64,000 bases of DNA from Candidatus Methylopumilus sp. Lineage in GTDB: Bacteria > Pseudomonadota > Gammaproteobacteria > Burkholderiales > Methylophilaceae. A program made the translations under genes and the position numbers. The stretch lies in assembly GCA_024640945.1 (NCBI GenBank), contig JAHEEA010000001.1, positions 124,001-188,000 of the forward strand, given 5' to 3'. The notes under the pieces are model-generated. The model was not told the DNA's origin, made no database searches, and saw only the letters and a program-made list of their open reading frames with translations. Shown here in pieces: positions 1 through 10,181 of this stretch (positions within the stretch are counted from its first letter, which is position 1; each line of letters starts with the position of its first letter).

Positions 1-11
1 TTATGATCAAT

Positions 12-39
12 AAAAAAGGGAGCGTCAGCTCCCTTTTTT
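12..39. terminator. Bidirectional intrinsic terminator
   Basis: A perfect 12-bp inverted repeat (AAAAAAGGGAGC and its complement) surrounds a 4-base loop GTCA, so both strands end in a T-run after a GC stem. It lies about 25 bases downstream of the stop codon of the minus-strand DUF2892 gene and would end its transcript. It could also end a plus-strand transcript entering from the left. Confidence 0.85.
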
Positions 40-62
40 AAATCAAACGTTTTATCAGTAAG

Positions 63-275
63 CTAGCTACAGCCACAGCCACCCTTGCAATCTTTACAGC
101 AAGTGCTTCGCTTTAACAAAGCATAAGCTGGGCAGACTTTCATCACACCTGTTACAAGTGGAATCAAACCCAACCAACCCCATGCACCGATATTGTGAGT
201 GATTGCCAATGTCACTAAAACACTACCAATCACAAGTCTAACGTTACGTTCAGAACAACCTATATTACATTTCAT
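63..275 (-). CDS. DUF2892-type inner membrane protein
   Basis: A 70-residue protein with the layout of the DUF2892 (YgaP transmembrane-like) family: a short N-terminus with Cys3 and Cys7 (MKCNIGCSERNVRLVIG), two short hydrophobic segments at about residues 13-30 and 33-50, and a Cys-rich tail (CCKDCKGGCGC). Members are small inner-membrane proteins of unclear role, often near rhodanese or sulfur genes; none is visible here. The tail with six cysteines could bind a metal, which is inference. The start ATG at 275 has an AAGGAG-like site just upstream (reverse complement of ctcctt). Confidence 0.75.
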   Translation of the reverse strand: MKCNIGCSERNVRLVIGSVLVTLAITHNIGAWGWLGLIPLVTGVMKVCPAYALLKRSTCCKDCKGGCGCS

Positions 276-333
276 AATTCAACTCCTTAATTAACCCAAA
301 AGGGTAAAACTCAACTCAAAAGATTAAATTTAT

Positions 334-663
334 TTAAGGTTTGCATTTATAAATAGCAAAAGTACGTTTACCGAACTCAGGCATCTCATCCTTAACGATA
401 GTATCGCCACCAATATCCAAAGCACTATTGCGAGCGAGCTGTACCAAGTTATCCTCTACAGCATCAACGCTACGGCTAATGAAACCAACTTTCGTCAATA
501 CACTAACTGTAGCTTTGCCTTTAGATTCACAACTTGCCACCTGATTTGCATCTGCAACAGATACACGTTCAGACCCTTGTTTAACTTCTATCAATTGACT
601 TGCACATCCAGAAAAAACCATTACAAACGCAGAAAATACCAATACGTTTTTATACAACTTCAT
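334..663 (-). CDS. DUF4156-like lipoprotein
   Basis: A 109-residue predicted lipoprotein. The N-terminus is a type II signal peptide ending in a lipobox VFSGC with the lipidated Cys at residue 20. The mature part resembles DUF4156 proteins (E. coli YjeI type): a VKQGSERV segment, a Cys in VASCESKG, an LARNSALDIGGDTIV segment and a C-terminal YKC. The two mature cysteines could form a disulfide. The family has no established function. It follows the repeat-protein gene on the same strand, about 60 bases away. Confidence 0.7.
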   Translation of the reverse strand: MKLYKNVLVFSAFVMVFSGCASQLIEVKQGSERVSVADANQVASCESKGKATVSVLTKVGFISRSVDAVEDNLVQLARNSALDIGGDTIVKDEMPEFGKRTFAIYKCKP

Positions 664-726
664 TGAGATGTCCCGTCAAATAATTAATAGAAAAATTAAA
701 CAATAAAAATAATTATCAAAATCTAA

Positions 727-1017
727 TTATTTTGCTGCTGGTTTTTTTACAGCTGGCTTCTTAGCTGCAACTGGTTTTTTAGCTGCTGGTTTTTTTACAG
801 CTGGCTTCTTAGCTGCAACTGGTTTTTTAGCTGCTGGTTTTTTAGCTGCTGGTTTTTTAGCTGCTGGTTTTTTTACAGCTGGCTTCTTAGCTGCAACTGG
901 TTTTTTAGCTGCAACTGGTTTAGCTACAACGGCTGCATTAGCAACAGGTTTTGCAGCTGGTTTCGCTGCAGGCTTACTTGAGAAAATACCAAAAATAAAA
1001 GAAAAAAGTTTTTTCAT
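727..1017 (-). CDS. Lys/Pro/Ala-repeat protein (histone H1-like tail)
   Basis: A 96-residue protein: a short hydrophobic N-terminus (MKKLFSFIFGIF) followed by about 80 residues made only of K, P, A, V and a few S/N, mostly as KKPAA, KKPAV and KKPVA units. The DNA is correspondingly repetitive, with a long unit recurring three times. I chose ATG at 1017 because GGAG lies six bases upstream; an upstream TTG at 1029 would place that site inside the gene. Such tails occur in bacterial H1-like DNA-binding proteins and in envelope proteins. Because the N-terminus is hydrophobic, a membrane-anchored basic tail is as likely as a nucleoid protein. Confidence 0.6.
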   Translation of the reverse strand: MKKLFSFIFGIFSSKPAAKPAAKPVANAAVVAKPVAAKKPVAAKKPAVKKPAAKKPAAKKPAAKKPVAAKKPAVKKPAAKKPVAAKKPAVKKPAAK

Positions 1018-1241
1018 GTGAATCTCCAAATGATTTTTTTAATTAATTAGAAAGTGTCTTAAATTGTTTTTAGCCACCACCAATTCCGCAACAATAAACT
1101 TTTTTAAAAAATAAAGCTACGTATTAATGTATTAAAGATATAAAAAATATTTAATTTAATGATTTAAATTAAGACTATTTTTTTATTTTAATGATGTGAA
1201 TTTATACCATCCAAATATGAAATCTAATAATTAAATTAGAA

Positions 1242-1682
1242 CTAAGTTTTTTGACGATTTGATGTAATAATTTCTTGCGAGGCTAAAATAATTTCCCTCA
1301 GAAAACAAAGCAGTCCAAGCGTAAGAGAAAGCATAGCCGTAATAAAAGCGATTAGAACAAAGTGAGGCAAGTTCACATGAAACTCAGCACTAATAAAAAC
1401 TGAAGCAATAGATAATGCGACACATAAACCAGCAAAAATAAATAGTCCTACAGACCAGCGCATCCACCTTGTTCTTCTAACGATAATATCCAGCTCAGCT
1501 GAACACTGATAAAACTGCTCATCACCCATCACATTAATTGCCCTTGCTCGATCAATTGAGCGGCCAAGACGATTCACTAATACACCAAGAATTGAACCTA
1601 TGCCTGTAAGCAAAAATACCGGTGCAACAGCGTCACGAATCGCAAGCGAAACATTTTGAACATCGACTGGAGAATGCAACAT
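1242..1682 (-). CDS. DUF2721 membrane protein
   Basis: A 146-residue protein matching the DUF2721 pattern: an N-terminal amphipathic region followed by a membrane segment with the characteristic VNRLGRSIDRAR motif, then a basic RRTRWMRW stretch and two strongly hydrophobic helices in the C-terminal half. I take ATG at 1682; the longer frame opens with TTG at 1694 inside the preceding gene. The ATG lies two bases after the stop codon of the Anbu gene, so the two are probably co-transcribed and coupled. Function unknown. Confidence 0.7.
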   Translation of the reverse strand: MLHSPVDVQNVSLAIRDAVAPVFLLTGIGSILGVLVNRLGRSIDRARAINVMGDEQFYQCSAELDIIVRRTRWMRWSVGLFIFAGLCVALSIASVFISAEFHVNLPHFVLIAFITAMLSLTLGLLCFLREIILASQEIITSNRQKT

Positions 1683-1684
1683 CG

Positions 1685-2413
1685 TTAGCACCAATCAGGA
1701 TTAGGTAATTGATGAAATACTTCTTTAAGCCCCTCTGACCAGCCCTTACGAACAACAGCATAATACGCATCATTTTCAGTAATACGCTGAAGACAATTTC
1801 CATGAAAAGTATCTTTACGATAAAGCATTAAATCTATCGGCGCAGCGACTGAAATATTACTGCGTATGGTTGAATCAAAAGAAATTAGCACACACTTCAC
1901 AGCATCCATCATCTCGGTATCATGCTTAATCACACGATCGATAATAGGCTTGCCGTATTTAGTTTCGCCTATCTGAAAATAGGGTGTTTCTTGGCTAGGC
2001 TCAATAAAATTACCTGCGTTATACACATTAAATAATCTTGGCTTTTCGCCTTTAATTTGCCCTGCCACAATAATGCTCGCAGAAAAATCCGCGTTATGAT
2101 TTTTAAGATGTTCAGCATCACGTTCAAAGGCAAAACGCACTTCATCACCCACTAAACTTGCCACATGAAATAAGCTACTGACATTATTAATGTGATCACC
2201 TTCATTACGATCAACTGCTTCACGCAAACGATTCACCACCAATTGCGTAATCGCCAAATTACCTGCTGTCAGTAAAGTAATCATACGCTCACCAGGCACT
2301 TCAAAATGATGCATTTTAGGAAAAATTGCCACCTGATCAACACCCGCATTTGTACGAGTGTCTGATGCCAACACCAGCCCCTCGTCAAGCAATAAAGCAA
2401 TGCAATAAGTCAT
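1685..2413 (-). CDS. Anbu (bacterial proteasome-homologue) peptidase
   Basis: A 242-residue proteasome-fold (Ntn hydrolase) protein of the Anbu type. After removal of Met the N-terminal residue is Thr (MTYCIALLLDEGLVLASDTR). Thr1, Asp17 and Lys32 then sit where the catalytic Thr/Asp/Lys of this fold belong. Anbu is known to assemble into rings and to occur in an operon with a transglutaminase, an alpha-E protein and a circularly permuted ATP-grasp protein, which is exactly the arrangement here. HslV is shorter and pairs with HslU, which is absent. A GGAGA site precedes the ATG. The native substrate of Anbu is not established. Confidence 0.85.
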   Translation of the reverse strand: MTYCIALLLDEGLVLASDTRTNAGVDQVAIFPKMHHFEVPGERMITLLTAGNLAITQLVVNRLREAVDRNEGDHINNVSSLFHVASLVGDEVRFAFERDAEHLKNHNADFSASIIVAGQIKGEKPRLFNVYNAGNFIEPSQETPYFQIGETKYGKPIIDRVIKHDTEMMDAVKCVLISFDSTIRSNISVAAPIDLMLYRKDTFHGNCLQRITENDAYYAVVRKGWSEGLKEVFHQLPNPDWC

Positions 2414-2459
2414 TTCTTTTCTCCGTCCTATCTATATTATTTTTTTATACTTTTAGTAT

Positions 2460-3293
2460 TTATTGTTGTACTTGTTCAATTTGCTTTCTCAATTCGCGAT
2501 TGCTGCCGCCGCCTCCGAGTTGCCAGACATTGACGCCAGCTTGCATCGTTTCCATACCACCACCAACCCGCACACCACTAACAGGACACGCATCGTGATA
2601 ATCCAAACCAGTGGCCAATCGAACATGCGCACTATCGGCCAAACATCTATTTGAAACATCTACACTCACCCAGCCGATTCCATCCAACCAAGCATCTGCC
2701 CATGCATGACTTTCTAGTAAATGACCATCGTCAGTAAATAAATACCCGCTGACATAACGCGCTGGTGTTACTAAACCTCGGCAACAAGCAATAAAGATAT
2801 GTGCATGGTCCTGACACACACCTGTGCTTGCCTCAAAGGCTTGTGGCGCAGTGGTATAGACCCCAGTCGCTCCTTTCACATAAGGCACACAATCAATAAT
2901 CGCCGCACTTAATCTCTCTAGATCAGCAATCGTTTTTAAAGGACCAAATGGTGCAGCAAAAGCTTTTATGTGGGCATCCACAGCAGTTAGAACAGTGCTC
3001 CTCAAAAATATTTGCAAGGGCAGCCTTTCCTCAGATTTGGTCATAGACAAACCTGTCTCAACCTCGCCTTTGGCCACCAACTTAATTTCGCTGTGATTGC
3101 CATCAAGCACCATGGTGTGAACAATATTTCCATAAGTGTCTTGATGCTGACTGAGTTGTCCATTCACGGAAATAGACCAATTTTTTACGCGCTGACCAAA
3201 ACCATCTTGTGGTGTGAGACGCAATTGTTGAATGCTGTAATTAAGCGGATCGCTATAACTGTATTGCGTTGTATGTTGTATGCTTAATTGCAT
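2460..3293 (-). CDS. Transglutaminase-like protease of the Anbu operon
   Basis: A 277-residue protein with an N-terminal bacterial transglutaminase-like beta region (residues 1-85, starting MQLSIQHTTQYSYSDP) and a catalytic transglutaminase-core domain. The triad is visible: Cys160 in STGVCQDHAH, His196 in ESHAWADAW and Asp212 in WVSVDVSN. These proteins act as cysteine peptidases or amide-modifying enzymes. Third gene of the Anbu operon, 46 bases upstream of the Anbu gene and about 40 bases downstream of the alpha-E gene. C-terminus ends in a short charged helix. Confidence 0.85.
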   Translation of the reverse strand: MQLSIQHTTQYSYSDPLNYSIQQLRLTPQDGFGQRVKNWSISVNGQLSQHQDTYGNIVHTMVLDGNHSEIKLVAKGEVETGLSMTKSEERLPLQIFLRSTVLTAVDAHIKAFAAPFGPLKTIADLERLSAAIIDCVPYVKGATGVYTTAPQAFEASTGVCQDHAHIFIACCRGLVTPARYVSGYLFTDDGHLLESHAWADAWLDGIGWVSVDVSNRCLADSAHVRLATGLDYHDACPVSGVRVGGGMETMQAGVNVWQLGGGGSNRELRKQIEQVQQ

Positions 3294-3332
3294 GAGGATT
3301 AATCAATCTTTATAAAAGCAGGTGAATGCAGA

Positions 3333-4280
3333 TTACGCTGCATGAACGTTCAAAAAGCTACGTTGTATTTCTGCACCCAATTGATGATTACGTTCGATAA
3401 ATTCAGTTAAAAATTCATGCAAACCATTTTGGAAAATCTTATCCATACGTCCATACAACAAACTCGCATTAATCTCCCCTGCGATTCGTTGACATTCAAC
3501 ATGCCGACCTGTTGTTAGGTTCTCTAAAATCGCTGCAATCTCGGTGAAGCAAGCATGTAATGAACGAGGCATATCTTTACGTAACACCAACAACTCGGCC
3601 ACGCGCCAAGGCTGAATCGTATCGTTAAATACTTTTTGATAAGCTTGAAAAGCTGATACAGAGCGTAATACCGCACTCCATTCGTAATAATCAACGCCAC
3701 CCCCAACCTCTTCTTCTTTTGGTAATAACAAGTGATATTTAACATCTAGCAATCGCGCTGTATTATCTGCTCGCTCAATAAATGTACCCAAACGTAAGAA
3801 CTGAAAAGCATCATCACGCAACATCGTGCCAAAGCTCACCCCGCGAAATAAATGCGAACGTGCTTTCACCCAATCACAAAATTCACGTAGTCCTTCTTTC
3901 GCTAAATCTTTACCTTCAAATTGACTAAACTCTAACCATAAAGAATTAATGTTTTCCCAAGTTTCGGAAGTCATTGCCACGCGGACTGCGCGTGCGTTTT
4001 CACGAGCACTGTACAAAGCAGAATAGATACTAGAAGGGTTTTCAGGATCCATCGATAAATAGTGAATCACATTACTGGCAGTGTATTCAGTAAAGCGGTC
4101 TTGAAAAGCTTCAGCATTACCTGAAATCTCAAGTGCCGGTTGCCATAAAGCCGCCTCACTCAATGCAGCGTTCGGCACTAGCGCCATATTTGCCGTCACA
4201 TCTAATATACGTGCCATATTCTCTGCACGTTCGATATACCGAGCCATCCAAAATAAATGATTTGCGGTTCTACTTAACAT
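3333..4280 (-). CDS. Alpha-E domain protein of the Anbu operon
   Basis: A 315-residue, mostly helical alpha-E domain protein. The opening MLSRTANHLFWMARYIERAENMARILD is diagnostic of the family, and FLRLGTFIERADNTARLLDVKY in the middle is the second family signature. Its enzymatic role is unknown; it nearly always accompanies a circularly permuted ATP-grasp protein and a transglutaminase, as here. Its start codon overlaps the last seven bases of the ATP-grasp gene, so translation is probably coupled. Confidence 0.85.
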   Translation of the reverse strand: MLSRTANHLFWMARYIERAENMARILDVTANMALVPNAALSEAALWQPALEISGNAEAFQDRFTEYTASNVIHYLSMDPENPSSIYSALYSARENARAVRVAMTSETWENINSLWLEFSQFEGKDLAKEGLREFCDWVKARSHLFRGVSFGTMLRDDAFQFLRLGTFIERADNTARLLDVKYHLLLPKEEEVGGGVDYYEWSAVLRSVSAFQAYQKVFNDTIQPWRVAELLVLRKDMPRSLHACFTEIAAILENLTTGRHVECQRIAGEINASLLYGRMDKIFQNGLHEFLTEFIERNHQLGAEIQRSFLNVHAA

Positions 4281-5755
4281 ACAGCCACCTCATCTTTTAA
4301 TGCTTGTTCAACTGCGTCTAAATCTTGAGACGAGGTTTCTTGCAACACCCAGGTATCTTTAGTGCCGCCACCTTGTGATGAATTGACCACCAAAGAACCT
4401 TCACGCATCGCCACACGACATAAAGCCCCTGGTACTAAAGTCACGGCCTCACCAGACAACACAAAAGGTCTTAAATCGACATGGCGAGGAGCAATCCCTT
4501 GCTCAACTAAAGTTGGGCAAGTTGAAAGCGCTAATGTTGGTTGTGCAATGTAGTTACTAGGATCCGCCAAAATACGATCACGGAAATCAGCAATTTCTTT
4601 TTTACTTGCAGTAGGTCCAACCAACATGCCATAACCACCTGAGCCCTGCACTTCTTTAACAACTAGCTCAGGTAAATGCTCTAGCGTATAAGCCAAATCA
4701 TCTGATTTACTTAATTCGTAAGTAGGCACGTTAGAAAGGATTGGCTCCTCCGCCAAATAGAACTTAATCATCTCAGGCACGCGAATGTAGGTCGATTTAT
4801 CATCAGCGACGCCAGTACCCACAGCGTTAGCCAGTGTTACCCCACCGTTACGATAAACTGAAAACAAACCAGGAACACCCAACATACTGTCAGCGTTAAA
4901 AGCCAGTGGATCGATGTACTCATCATCTAATCGACGATAAATCACATCCACACGCTTTGGCCCCTCGGTTGTACGCATATAAACTGCGTTATTACGCACA
5001 AACAAATCTTGACCTTCCACTAACTCCACACCCATTTGTTGTGCTAAGAAAGCATGCTCAAAATAAGCACTGTTATAAGCACCAGGCGTAAGCAAAACGA
5101 CAGTTGGATCTTTAATCCCAGTTTGCGCTACTGCACGTAAATTATTTTTTAATACTTGCGGATAATGCTCAACAGGCGCGATTGAATAGCGACGAAACAA
5201 TTCCGGAAAAAGTCGCATCATCATCTTGCGATCTTCTAGCATGTAAGAAACACCTGAAGGTGTTCTTAAATTATCCTCTAACACATAGAACTGATTCTCA
5301 CCCGTCCGGACAATATCAATTCCTGCAATATGCGCATAAATGCCACCTGGCACATCCACATCAAACATCTCAGGACGATATTGGCTATGCGTTAAGATAC
5401 TTTCGGAAACAATGCCTGCTTTGATAATTTCACGGTCATGATAAATATCGTGTAAAAACATATTCAAGGCACGTACACGCTGCATCGCACCTTTGGACAA
5501 AACATCCCATTCTTTAGCCGCTAATAGTCGCGGAATCACATCAAAAGGAATTAAACGCTCCGTACCCGCATTTTCACCATAAACATTGAATGTGATACCT
5601 ACACGCCTAAACAGAAGCTCTGCTTCTTGGCGTTTGCTTTCCAACTGCTCCGCAGGCACTCCGCTCAACCAATTGGCATAGTTTTTATATAAATCACGAA
5701 CACCTTTAGACCCAGAGTTCATTTCATCAAAATAGGTTTTTATTGGGCTATTCAT
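4274..5755 (-). CDS. Circularly permuted type 2 ATP-grasp protein
   Basis: About 493 residues. Conserved blocks of the CP_ATPgrasp_2 family are easy to follow: KTYFDEMNSG near the start, VDVPGGIYAHIAGIDIVR, YVLEDNLRTPSGVSYMLEDR, the ATP-grasp VVKEVQGSGGYGMLVGP, and the C-terminal SSQGGGTKDTWVL. It probably joins a carboxylate to an amine using ATP; the substrate is unknown. First gene of the Anbu operon. I prefer ATG at 5755, next to the conserved block; an upstream ATG at 5809 would add 18 basic residues and has a weak ribosome site. Confidence 0.85.
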   Translation of the reverse strand: MNSPIKTYFDEMNSGSKGVRDLYKNYANWLSGVPAEQLESKRQEAELLFRRVGITFNVYGENAGTERLIPFDVIPRLLAAKEWDVLSKGAMQRVRALNMFLHDIYHDREIIKAGIVSESILTHSQYRPEMFDVDVPGGIYAHIAGIDIVRTGENQFYVLEDNLRTPSGVSYMLEDRKMMMRLFPELFRRYSIAPVEHYPQVLKNNLRAVAQTGIKDPTVVLLTPGAYNSAYFEHAFLAQQMGVELVEGQDLFVRNNAVYMRTTEGPKRVDVIYRRLDDEYIDPLAFNADSMLGVPGLFSVYRNGGVTLANAVGTGVADDKSTYIRVPEMIKFYLAEEPILSNVPTYELSKSDDLAYTLEHLPELVVKEVQGSGGYGMLVGPTASKKEIADFRDRILADPSNYIAQPTLALSTCPTLVEQGIAPRHVDLRPFVLSGEAVTLVPGALCRVAMREGSLVVNSSQGGGTKDTWVLQETSSQDLDAVEQALKDEVAVC

Positions 5756-5990
5756 AAGAGACCGCCGCTTTACTTTTATCGTCTTACTTTTTACAAAAGC
5801 AATCGCCATGCCACTTATTAAAGTCCGGTCTACAAAGGCTTCTAAATAGACATTCTCTTAAATCCGCACCAATCAAGTGCTGCTCAAAAATGGATGCACT
5901 AAATTCGGGAATATCTAAAATTCACGCTAACAGCACTTATGTTTATAATTAAAACAAACTAAATTAACTAAATGCTTTAAAGGAACGCCC

Positions 5991-6410
5991 ATGAAATATC
6001 TCTGGCTCATTGTTTATCTCACCATCAGTACAACTGCAAATGCACAAACAAAATTTACGGGGACTGATTACAGCGGTATTTATGATTGCACTGGGCAAGA
6101 CAAACTCGAAGGTGCCTATACAGGCAAAGTGACAATTAAATTAGTCGCCACTCAAAGTGAAGGTGAATATGGCTCATATCAATTCAAACTAGAAGTGCCA
6201 GGCTACGGCACATATCCTGGTCATGCCGCCGCTCATAAAAAAGATATGGCGATATATTTTGCAAATACAGATCAAACGGGTAAGGATTTTGGTACGGGCA
6301 TTGCCTCTTTTTCAAAAAACAAAGCCGGCAAATGGGCCTTCAAAAAGTTCTACTACCAACCCGAGTTTAAAGGTGGAAACTTTGGCAAAGAATCTTGTGT
6401 TCAACGCTAA
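5991..6410 (+). CDS. Secreted hypothetical protein
   Basis: A 139-residue protein with a clear signal peptide (MKYLWLIVYLTISTTANAQ, cleavage likely after NA or AQ). The mature part is rich in Gly, Tyr and Lys, with a Cys near each end (YDCTGQD and KESCVQR) that could form a disulfide. I do not recognise a family with certainty. AAAGGAA lies seven bases before the ATG. It is divergent from the Anbu operon, separated by about 235 bases. Confidence 0.65.
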   Translation: MKYLWLIVYLTISTTANAQTKFTGTDYSGIYDCTGQDKLEGAYTGKVTIKLVATQSEGEYGSYQFKLEVPGYGTYPGHAAAHKKDMAIYFANTDQTGKDFGTGIASFSKNKAGKWAFKKFYYQPEFKGGNFGKESCVQR

Positions 6411-6537
6411 CGATTAATCAAACAGGCATCTTTGCTAAAAGTTTAGTATCAAATTTTTGTTTGTTCATCACAAAGCCTCATAAGATATTTAATTTAAAAA
6501 AGTGGCCACGTTTTCACATAGCCATTTTCTTTTTTAT

Positions 6538-6613
6538 TGGTGGGAGATGCGAGGGTCGAACTCGCGACAAACGGATTAAGAGTCCGCTGCTCTACCAACT
6601 GAGCTAATCTCCC
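6538..6613 (-). tRNA. tRNA-Lys (CTT)
   Basis: A full cloverleaf on the minus strand: acceptor GGGAGAT pairs with ATCTCCC, D arm GCTC/GAGC, anticodon stem GCGGA/TCCGT with loop CTCTTAA (anticodon CTT, Lys codon AAG), T arm GCGAG TTCGACC CTCGC, discriminator A and an encoded CCA. Confidence 0.95.
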
Positions 6614-6680
6614 ATGAGGGGCGCAATTATCAAGTTAAAGCAGATGAGTGTCAACTTGTTACACAGCATCAGCGGTTTAA

Positions 6681-8327
<1,647 letters not shown>

Positions 8328-8362
8328 TCACCACACGGAATAATCTGAATTACTTTTACCCT

Positions 8363-8389
8363 GGCCGTGCTATTCTGACGGCCTTTTTT
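8363..8389 (+). terminator. Intrinsic terminator after pgm
   Basis: Stem GGCCGT/ACGGCC with a 9-base loop, followed by six T. It lies 35 bases after the pgm stop and about 25 bases before the YcaO gene, so it should separate the two transcription units. Confidence 0.75.
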
Positions 8390-8414
8390 ATTTATTTTGC
8401 TTGGAAGCCACGCG

Positions 8415-10169
8415 ATGCAAACCAACCCAAATGCAAGTACTGAAACCTTCATCCCAAGCAAAGACGCTTCGCTTGAACACTCAATCAGCACCTTACAAGC
8501 AAAATTATTAGATATTGGCTTTCATGTAGAAGAACGTTCGTGGCTCAACGAGATTGAAGGCATTTGGTCTGTACACGTGACTGACCGTGATTGCACACGT
8601 TTATTTAGCAATGGTAAAGGTGCATCACAACTCGCAGCTCGCGCCAGTGCACTCGGTGAATACTTTGAACGCTTAAGTACCAATTATTTCTGGACGCACT
8701 TTTACTTGGGCGAGACCATTAGCAATGAAGACTACGTGCATTACCCAAACGAAAAATGGTTTCCATTAAATGGCGATACATGGCCTGCTGGCTTACTCAA
8801 CAAAGAACTGCAAAAATTCTACAATCCTGAAGGCACTGTTTCAGCGAGCAAACTGATTGACTTAAATTCAGGCAATGCCAAACGCGGCATTTGTGCGATT
8901 CCATACAAACGCTTGCGCGATGATGAAGTGGCTTATTTTCCAGTGAACCTCATTGGTAATCTTTATGTGAGCAACGGCATGTCTGCTGGCAACACGCTAA
9001 AAGAAGCTCGTACTCAAGCACTTGCAGAGATTTTTGAACGCGACATTAAATACAAAATCATCCGTGAAGGTATTTGCTTACCAGATGTTCCTGAGGCAGT
9101 CATCAATCGATATCCACGCATCGCCGCGGGCATTAAAGGCCTACGTGATGCAGGCTACGGCATCTTGGTTAAAGATGCTTCATTAGGTGGTCAATATCCT
9201 GTGATGAACGTCACCTTATTACATCCAGAAGACCAAGGTTGTTTTGCTAGCTTTGGTGCACATCCACGCTTTGAAGTGGCACTGGAACGTGCGCTCACGG
9301 AGCTGCTACAAGGCCGTGCGATTGATGGCCTTAAGAATTTTGTGAAGCCTGGTTTTGATATGGAAGAAATCGCAGATTCACAAAACTTAGAAATCCATTT
9401 TGTAGATTCTAGTGGTGTTATTAGTTGGAACTTCTTAAACGACAGTCCTGATTATGACTTCGTCGATTGGAACTTTGGTACCACGACAGAAGAAGATTAT
9501 CAGTGGTGTTGCGATGCTATACATGAAAGTGGACATGATATTTATATTGCTGATTTCACGCATTTGGATGTCTATGCTTGCCGTATTTTTGTGCCTGGCA
9601 TGTCAGAAATTTATCCTGTGGAAGAGCTTGAGTGGGAAAACAATACCGTTGGCAATTTAGTCCGCCCAGGTCTACTCCGCGTGCAGGATTTAACCGGAAA
9701 TGAAAGTGCCGAATTACTCGAAACGCTACTTGATTTAGAACTGGCAGATGAATTACCAGTGACAACACTGATAGGTCTTTGTGCAGATGCCGGCACAGTT
9801 TGGGCTGACCTGCGCGTGGGCGAACTCAAAGCTTTATTAGGATTAGCTGTGGGTGATGCTGATGTGATTTTAGAGGGTTGTGATTGGATACATCAATTTG
9901 GCGAATTGCCAGAAAAACGCGCTCGCGTTTATCGTTGCGTTTCAGACTTAGTGCAATTACAAGAAATGACAGAACAAAACCACACCAAGGCTTTTAACGC
10001 TAATCTTGCTTTAATGTATAGCCAAGAAACCCTAGTCCAAGCACAAAAACTACTTAGCCAAGAATCTCGTTATTTTGGCCTAAATAACCTAGGTGCGAAT
10101 ATGGAAGGTAGCGAAATGCACAAGCAGCTACTTGCTGCTTATGCCAAGGTGAATGCAAAGAAAAAGTAA
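8415..10169 (+). CDS. ycaO: YcaO-domain protein
   Basis: About 584 residues, the length of E. coli YcaO. The YcaO core runs from about residue 40 to 370 and shows the expected nucleotide-binding segments NGKGASQLAARASALGEYFERLS, EARTQALAEIFERDIKYKI and ALERALTELLQGR. A C-terminal TPR-like extension follows, as in E. coli YcaO. YcaO enzymes activate amide backbones with ATP; the E. coli protein is linked to beta-methylthiolation of ribosomal protein S12 by RimO. No precursor peptide or azoline genes are nearby, so a housekeeping role is likely. ATG at 8415 has GGAAG seven bases upstream. Confidence 0.88.
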   Translation: MQTNPNASTETFIPSKDASLEHSISTLQAKLLDIGFHVEERSWLNEIEGIWSVHVTDRDCTRLFSNGKGASQLAARASALGEYFERLSTNYFWTHFYLGETISNEDYVHYPNEKWFPLNGDTWPAGLLNKELQKFYNPEGTVSASKLIDLNSGNAKRGICAIPYKRLRDDEVAYFPVNLIGNLYVSNGMSAGNTLKEARTQALAEIFERDIKYKIIREGICLPDVPEAVINRYPRIAAGIKGLRDAGYGILVKDASLGGQYPVMNVTLLHPEDQGCFASFGAHPRFEVALERALTELLQGRAIDGLKNFVKPGFDMEEIADSQNLEIHFVDSSGVISWNFLNDSPDYDFVDWNFGTTTEEDYQWCCDAIHESGHDIYIADFTHLDVYACRIFVPGMSEIYPVEELEWENNTVGNLVRPGLLRVQDLTGNESAELLETLLDLELADELPVTTLIGLCADAGTVWADLRVGELKALLGLAVGDADVILEGCDWIHQFGELPEKRARVYRCVSDLVQLQEMTEQNHTKAFNANLALMYSQETLVQAQKLLSQESRYFGLNNLGANMEGSEMHKQLLAAYAKVNAKKK

Positions 10170-10181
10170 GCTAACAATAAG

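Noticed and set aside
727-1017. Short regularly repeated DNA that could look like a CRISPR array
   Set aside because: The repeats are part of an open frame encoding KKPAA units, with no unique spacers and no cas genes.
2326-2654. Open frames on the plus strand over the Anbu and transglutaminase genes
   Set aside because: They lie antisense to conserved genes with complete catalytic residues, have no ribosome sites and give low-complexity proteins.
8415-10169. YcaO as the core of an azoline or thioamide peptide cluster
   Set aside because: It has the full length and C-terminal extension of E. coli YcaO, and no precursor peptide, dehydrogenase or E1-like partner is near.
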